Positions 60,725 through 64,000 of a stretch of 64,000 bases of DNA are shown here, piece after piece. How positions within the stretch are numbered: position 1 is the stretch's first letter; every line of letters begins with the position of its first letter. The stretch is from NCBI GenBank assembly GCA_024508675.1, contig JANINQ010000006.1, positions 124,001 to 188,000 of the forward strand, in the 5' to 3' direction. Source of the stretch: Afipia sp. (GTDB taxonomy: Bacteria; Pseudomonadota; Alphaproteobacteria; Rhizobiales; Xanthobacteraceae). The notes beneath the pieces were generated by a model, which was not told the origin of the DNA, searched no databases, and saw nothing but the letters and a program-made list of their open reading frames with translations. Both the position numbers and the translations under genes were made by a program.

Positions 60725-62812
60725 TCAGGTGAACGTATCCCACCCCGCATCCGGTTTAAAGCGGTCGCCGAACTTCGCTTCCAGTGCTTTCAGCGCCACG
60801 ACGATACTCGCGCCTCCGCGCGTGCGCGCATAGTTCAGCGGCCCGCCGCGAAACGGCGCGTAGCCGGTGCCGAAGATCATCGCGCCGTCCACCACATCGG
60901 CGTTATCGACAATGCCTTCGCGCAGACATGCGACGCAGACATTGGACATCGGCAGGATGAGACGATCGATCATCTCGTCGGTCGGCTGCATCGGCGACGG
61001 CATCTTCACCGCCTTGCCGTCCTTCCACTCATAGAAGCCCTTGCCGGTCTTGCGGCCAAGCTCGCCGTTCTTGACCTTGTCACGCAGCCAGTCCGGCGCG
61101 GGCGGCAACGCGGCCTCGCCGAATTTCGAGCGCAGCATGTCACCGACGGCGAGACAGATATCGAGCCCGACCTGATCGGCCAGTTCGATCGGCCCCATCG
61201 GCATGCCGAACTTCTCGGCGGCGGCATCGATGGTGGCCTTGTCGATCTTTTCATCGAGCATGACCATCGCTTCCAGCATGTAGGGCGTCAGCGCGCGGTT
61301 GACCAGGAAGCCCGGCGAACTCTTGACCGGCAGCGGCAGACGATCGATGGCGCCGACGAATTTCAGCGCGGTAGCGAGCGCCTGCGGATCGGCTTCATCG
61401 TGGCTCACGACTTCAACAAGTTGCAGGCGCGACACCGGATTGAAGAAGTGCAAGCCGAGCAGATGTCCAGGATTCTTCAGCGTGGTACGCAGATCCTGCA
61501 GCGGAATACTCGATGTGTTGGTGGCGAGAATCGCGCCAGGCTTCATCACCGGCTCCAGACCTGCATAGACCTTCTGCTTGAGGTCGAGCTTCTCTGGCAC
61601 GGCTTCGATGATCAGGTCGGCATTGCGCGCGCCCTCGCCGTTCATGTCCGGAATCAGCCGGTCAAGCGCATCGCGCCTGTCGGTGGTTTTCCGGATAATC
61701 TTCCCGAACAAATCGGATGCGCGCTTGATCGCGCCGGCAATCGGCTCGGCCTTCATGTCGGCCAGCGTCACACGAAGACCCTGATGCGCACACCACGCGG
61801 CAATGTCACCACCCATCGCGCCCGCACCGATGACATGCACATGCTTCACGGTGCTGCGGCCATCGGCGAGCTTCTTCATCTGCTCGCGCAGGAAGAACAC
61901 CCGGATCAGGTTCTGCGCTGTCGGCGTCACCATCAGATTGGCGAATGACGTTTTCTCCGCGGCCAGCATTGCCTTGCGGTCGCCGCCGTGCTTTTCCCAC
62001 AGATCGACCAGCGCATAGGGCGCGGGATAATGATCTTTCGGCGCGGTCTTCGCCGCCTCGCCGCGCATCCTGCTGGCGAGAAGGCCGCGAACCGGACCAA
62101 AATTCATCGCCTTCGCCAACAGACCCCGCTTGTGCGGCCGCAGCCGCCCGAAGATCGCATCCTTCACCGCGTTGCGGACATGGCGCTCCTGCGTCACGGC
62201 ATCGACGAGGCCAAGCGACTTCGCCTTGCGGGCGTCGATGGTCTTGCCAGTCAGCATCATGGTCATTGCTTCGAGCGGACTGACCAGATGCGTAAAGCGC
62301 GCGGTGCCTCCCAAGCCCGGATGCAGACCGAGCATCACTTCGGGAAATCCGAAGCGCGCGTTATCGATGGCGATGCGTGTGTTGCAGGCCAGCGCCACTT
62401 CAAGGCCACCACCGAGGCAAAAACCGTGGATCACGGCCACGGTCGGAATCTTGAAGGCTTCCAGCCGGTCGACCACCGAGTGCGCACGCGCCATCCGCGT
62501 TTCGACCTCGCGCGGATCGCTCACCCCGCGAAACTCGTTGACATCGGCGCCGGCAATGAAGCCGGAAGGCTTTGCCGAGCGGATGACTATGCCAGCCGGG
62601 CGATCCTGCTCCAGCCCAGCAATGACGGTCTCGAACTCCACCAGTACATCTTCGGACAGCGTGTTGGCGCTGGTGCCTTCGCGATCGAACAGCAGCCAGG
62701 CGATGCCGTCGTCGTCGCGCGTCAGCTTGAAGTTCCTGTAAGGCCCGGCAACAGGCTCGGGTCCGAGTTCAAGCACACGGTCCTTGAGAACATCCATGAT
62801 GCGTGAGTCCAT
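60725..62812 (-). CDS. FadB/FadJ-like enoyl-CoA hydratase / 3-hydroxyacyl-CoA dehydrogenase
   Basis: 695 residues from the ATG at 62812; AAGGGA, overlapping the thiolase stop, is the Shine-Dalgarno. N-terminal crotonase domain (to about 290) with oxyanion blocks GFIAGADVNEF and FGFPEVMLGLHPGLGGT, then NAD motif HVIGAGAMGGDIAAWC near 325, and HFFNPVSRLQLVEVV, followed by the C-terminal 3HCDH part ending FGDRFKPDAGWD. Hydration plus oxidation steps of fatty-acid beta-oxidation. The thiolase partner lies just upstream. Confidence 0.95.
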   Translation of the reverse strand: MDSRIMDVLKDRVLELGPEPVAGPYRNFKLTRDDDGIAWLLFDREGTSANTLSEDVLVEFETVIAGLEQDRPAGIVIRSAKPSGFIAGADVNEFRGVSDPREVETRMARAHSVVDRLEAFKIPTVAVIHGFCLGGGLEVALACNTRIAIDNARFGFPEVMLGLHPGLGGTARFTHLVSPLEAMTMMLTGKTIDARKAKSLGLVDAVTQERHVRNAVKDAIFGRLRPHKRGLLAKAMNFGPVRGLLASRMRGEAAKTAPKDHYPAPYALVDLWEKHGGDRKAMLAAEKTSFANLMVTPTAQNLIRVFFLREQMKKLADGRSTVKHVHVIGAGAMGGDIAAWCAHQGLRVTLADMKAEPIAGAIKRASDLFGKIIRKTTDRRDALDRLIPDMNGEGARNADLIIEAVPEKLDLKQKVYAGLEPVMKPGAILATNTSSIPLQDLRTTLKNPGHLLGLHFFNPVSRLQLVEVVSHDEADPQALATALKFVGAIDRLPLPVKSSPGFLVNRALTPYMLEAMVMLDEKIDKATIDAAAEKFGMPMGPIELADQVGLDICLAVGDMLRSKFGEAALPPAPDWLRDKVKNGELGRKTGKGFYEWKDGKAVKMPSPMQPTDEMIDRLILPMSNVCVACLREGIVDNADVVDGAMIFGTGYAPFRGGPLNYARTRGGASIVVALKALEAKFGDRFKPDAGWDTFT

Positions 62813-62822
62813 GTCCGTTCCC

Positions 62823-64000
62823 TTACACTGTCTCGATCAGCATCGCGCCGCCGAGGCCGCCGCCGATGCATTCGGTGGCGATGCCGCGCCGGGTGCCGAG
62901 CCGCTTCATCGCATTGACGAGATGAAGCACGATGCGGTTGCCGCTGGTGCCGACCGGATGGCCGAGGCTGATCGCGCCGCCATCGACATTGAGCTTGGCG
63001 CGATCGATCTCGCCCGCCGCACTATCGAGGCCCAGCACCTCACGGCAGAACTTGTCATCCTTCCATGCCGCCAGACACGCCAGCACCTGCGAGGCAAACG
63101 CCTCGTTGATTTCCCAGGTCTCTATGTCCTGCAGCTTGAGCTTGTTGCGCCTCAGGAGTTCATTCGACGATAAAACCGGCCCGAAACCCATGATCGCCGG
63201 ATCGAGTCCCGACCACTGGCTGTCAATGATGATCGCTTTCGGCTTGAGGCCATATTTGTTGACGGCATCTTCGGACGCCAGAATGGTCCAGCACGCGCCG
63301 TCGGTGATCTGGGACGAATTGCCCGGCGTCACCTGCCCCCATGGCCGCTCGAAGGCTGGCTTGAGCTTGGCCAGTTTTTCCATTGAGGAATCCGGCCGCA
63401 CGCCGTCGTCGTGATCATAGAATTTTCCGTCGCGCGCGAAGGCTGTTTCGACCTCGCCGTGCAGGAAACCCTGCGCCTGTGCGGTCGCCAGTCGCTGATG
63501 GCTTTCCACCGCATAGGCATCGGCCTGCTCGCGGGTCACGCCCATCAGATGGGCGATGACTTCGGCGGTCTGTCCCATGTTGAGGTCGGTGATCGGATCG
63601 GTCAGCCCGCGCTCAAGCCCGATGATCGGCTTGAAGTCCCTTGGGCGCGCTTTCAGGAACGCCGCGACTTTCGACATGGAATCCTTGGCGGATGCCAATC
63701 GGGCGAACCAGCGCACGCCGGACTGCGGAAACACCAGCGGCGCGTAGCTTAAGGCTTCCGCGCCGCCCGCCAGAATCATGTCGGCCTTGCCAGCTTCGAT
63801 ATACCTGTATGCAGTGTCGATCGACTGCATGCCGGAACCGCAGTTGATCTGCACGGTGAACGCCACCATGCGCTCGCCCATGCCCAATCGTAACGCCGCG
63901 ACACGTGCGGGATTCATCTCGTCGGCAATGACATTGACGCAGCCAAGGATGACCTGATCGAACGCACTCGGCGCAAACGGCTGCCGCGCCAGCAGGGGCC
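62823..64000 (-). CDS. Acetyl-CoA C-acetyltransferase (thiolase), start beyond window
   Basis: Open frame from the right edge to the stop at 62823, at least 392 residues; the in-frame ATG at 63917 is internal, because the upstream part (FDQVILGCVNVIADEMNPARV) is also thiolase. The nucleophile Cys is in INCGSGMQSI; the second His/Cys sites are in LGHPVGTSGNRI and ECIGGGLGGAML. It splits 3-ketoacyl-CoA with CoA to release acetyl-CoA. It leads the operon thiolase - FadB-like - thioesterase. The N-terminal 20-30 residues are missing. Confidence 0.93.
   Translation of the reverse strand, partial: PLLARQPFAPSAFDQVILGCVNVIADEMNPARVAALRLGMGERMVAFTVQINCGSGMQSIDTAYRYIEAGKADMILAGGAEALSYAPLVFPQSGVRWFARLASAKDSMSKVAAFLKARPRDFKPIIGLERGLTDPITDLNMGQTAEVIAHLMGVTREQADAYAVESHQRLATAQAQGFLHGEVETAFARDGKFYDHDDGVRPDSSMEKLAKLKPAFERPWGQVTPGNSSQITDGACWTILASEDAVNKYGLKPKAIIIDSQWSGLDPAIMGFGPVLSSNELLRRNKLKLQDIETWEINEAFASQVLACLAAWKDDKFCREVLGLDSAAGEIDRAKLNVDGGAISLGHPVGTSGNRIVLHLVNAMKRLGTRRGIATECIGGGLGGAMLIETV

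Overview
This window looks like a chromosomal housekeeping segment of an alphaproteobacterium of the Bradyrhizobium / Afipia / Rhodopseudomonas / Nitrobacter group. The sequence signs are a cytochrome b and cytochrome c1 fused in one gene (fbcH) beside a Tat-type Rieske gene, a CcrM-type DNA methyltransferase, a fused anthranilate synthase trpE(G) behind a tryptophan attenuator, a large 'KQCGH'-type isocitrate lyase next to an ScfR/RamB-like regulator, and several small DUF families typical of rhizobial genomes (DUF2946, DUF4170, DUF6111, DUF1285). Genus assignment is inference. Coding density is high. I see no tRNA, rRNA, CRISPR, phage or insertion sequence.

Layout. 1-12.5 kb: an edge-truncated membrane glycosyltransferase, rnhB, a PA0069-type radical SAM protein, a small glycosyltransferase, a MarR-GNAT fusion, a zinc metallopeptidase with moaB, ccrM with a GANTC-rich upstream region, an FAD monooxygenase, a lipoprotein, mutY, a DUF721 protein and a DsbA-like oxidoreductase. 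12.7-21.5 kb: smc, an Rsm22 protein, a small secreted protein, LemA plus an M48 protease, and two adjacent ParA-like P-loop proteins of unknown role. 21.5-29.8 kb (minus strand): a divergent SDR, apt, trpE(G) with leader peptide and attenuator, then a translationally coupled set (Na+-dependent organic-anion transporter, epimerase, flavin monooxygenase, dienelactone hydrolase, acetyltransferase). 29.9-35.3 kb: fbcH and Rieske on the minus strand; trmL-queE-queD-hemF on the plus strand. 35.4-46.7 kb: an outer-membrane barrel, a YodC-like protein, a minus-strand DUF1285-Nudix-DUF6111-cca operon and a divergent MoxR-DUF58-DUF4159-membrane protein operon. 46.8-49.7 kb: a probable Zur-controlled zinc-uptake unit (DUF2946 protein plus TonB receptor). 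49.7-64 kb: acetyltransferase, Nudix, phosphoesterase, small proteins, the aceA regulator/aceA pair, a lytic transglycosylase, DUF1993, an old-yellow-enzyme reductase, and a fatty-acid beta-oxidation operon (thiolase, FadB-like protein, acyl-CoA thioesterase) that runs off the right edge.

How it fits together. The beta-oxidation genes make acetyl-CoA, isocitrate lyase lets it support growth through the glyoxylate shunt, and the bc1 complex re-oxidises the quinol. trmL and queE/queD both serve position 34 of tRNA anticodons. The most informative non-coding signals are the trp attenuator, a Zur-like operator at 46845-46863, GANTC/CtrA-like sites before ccrM, paired dyads between the aceA regulator and aceA, and a 19-bp palindrome before trmL whose core recurs at 57689. 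Several REP/BIME-like palindromic elements lie between genes.
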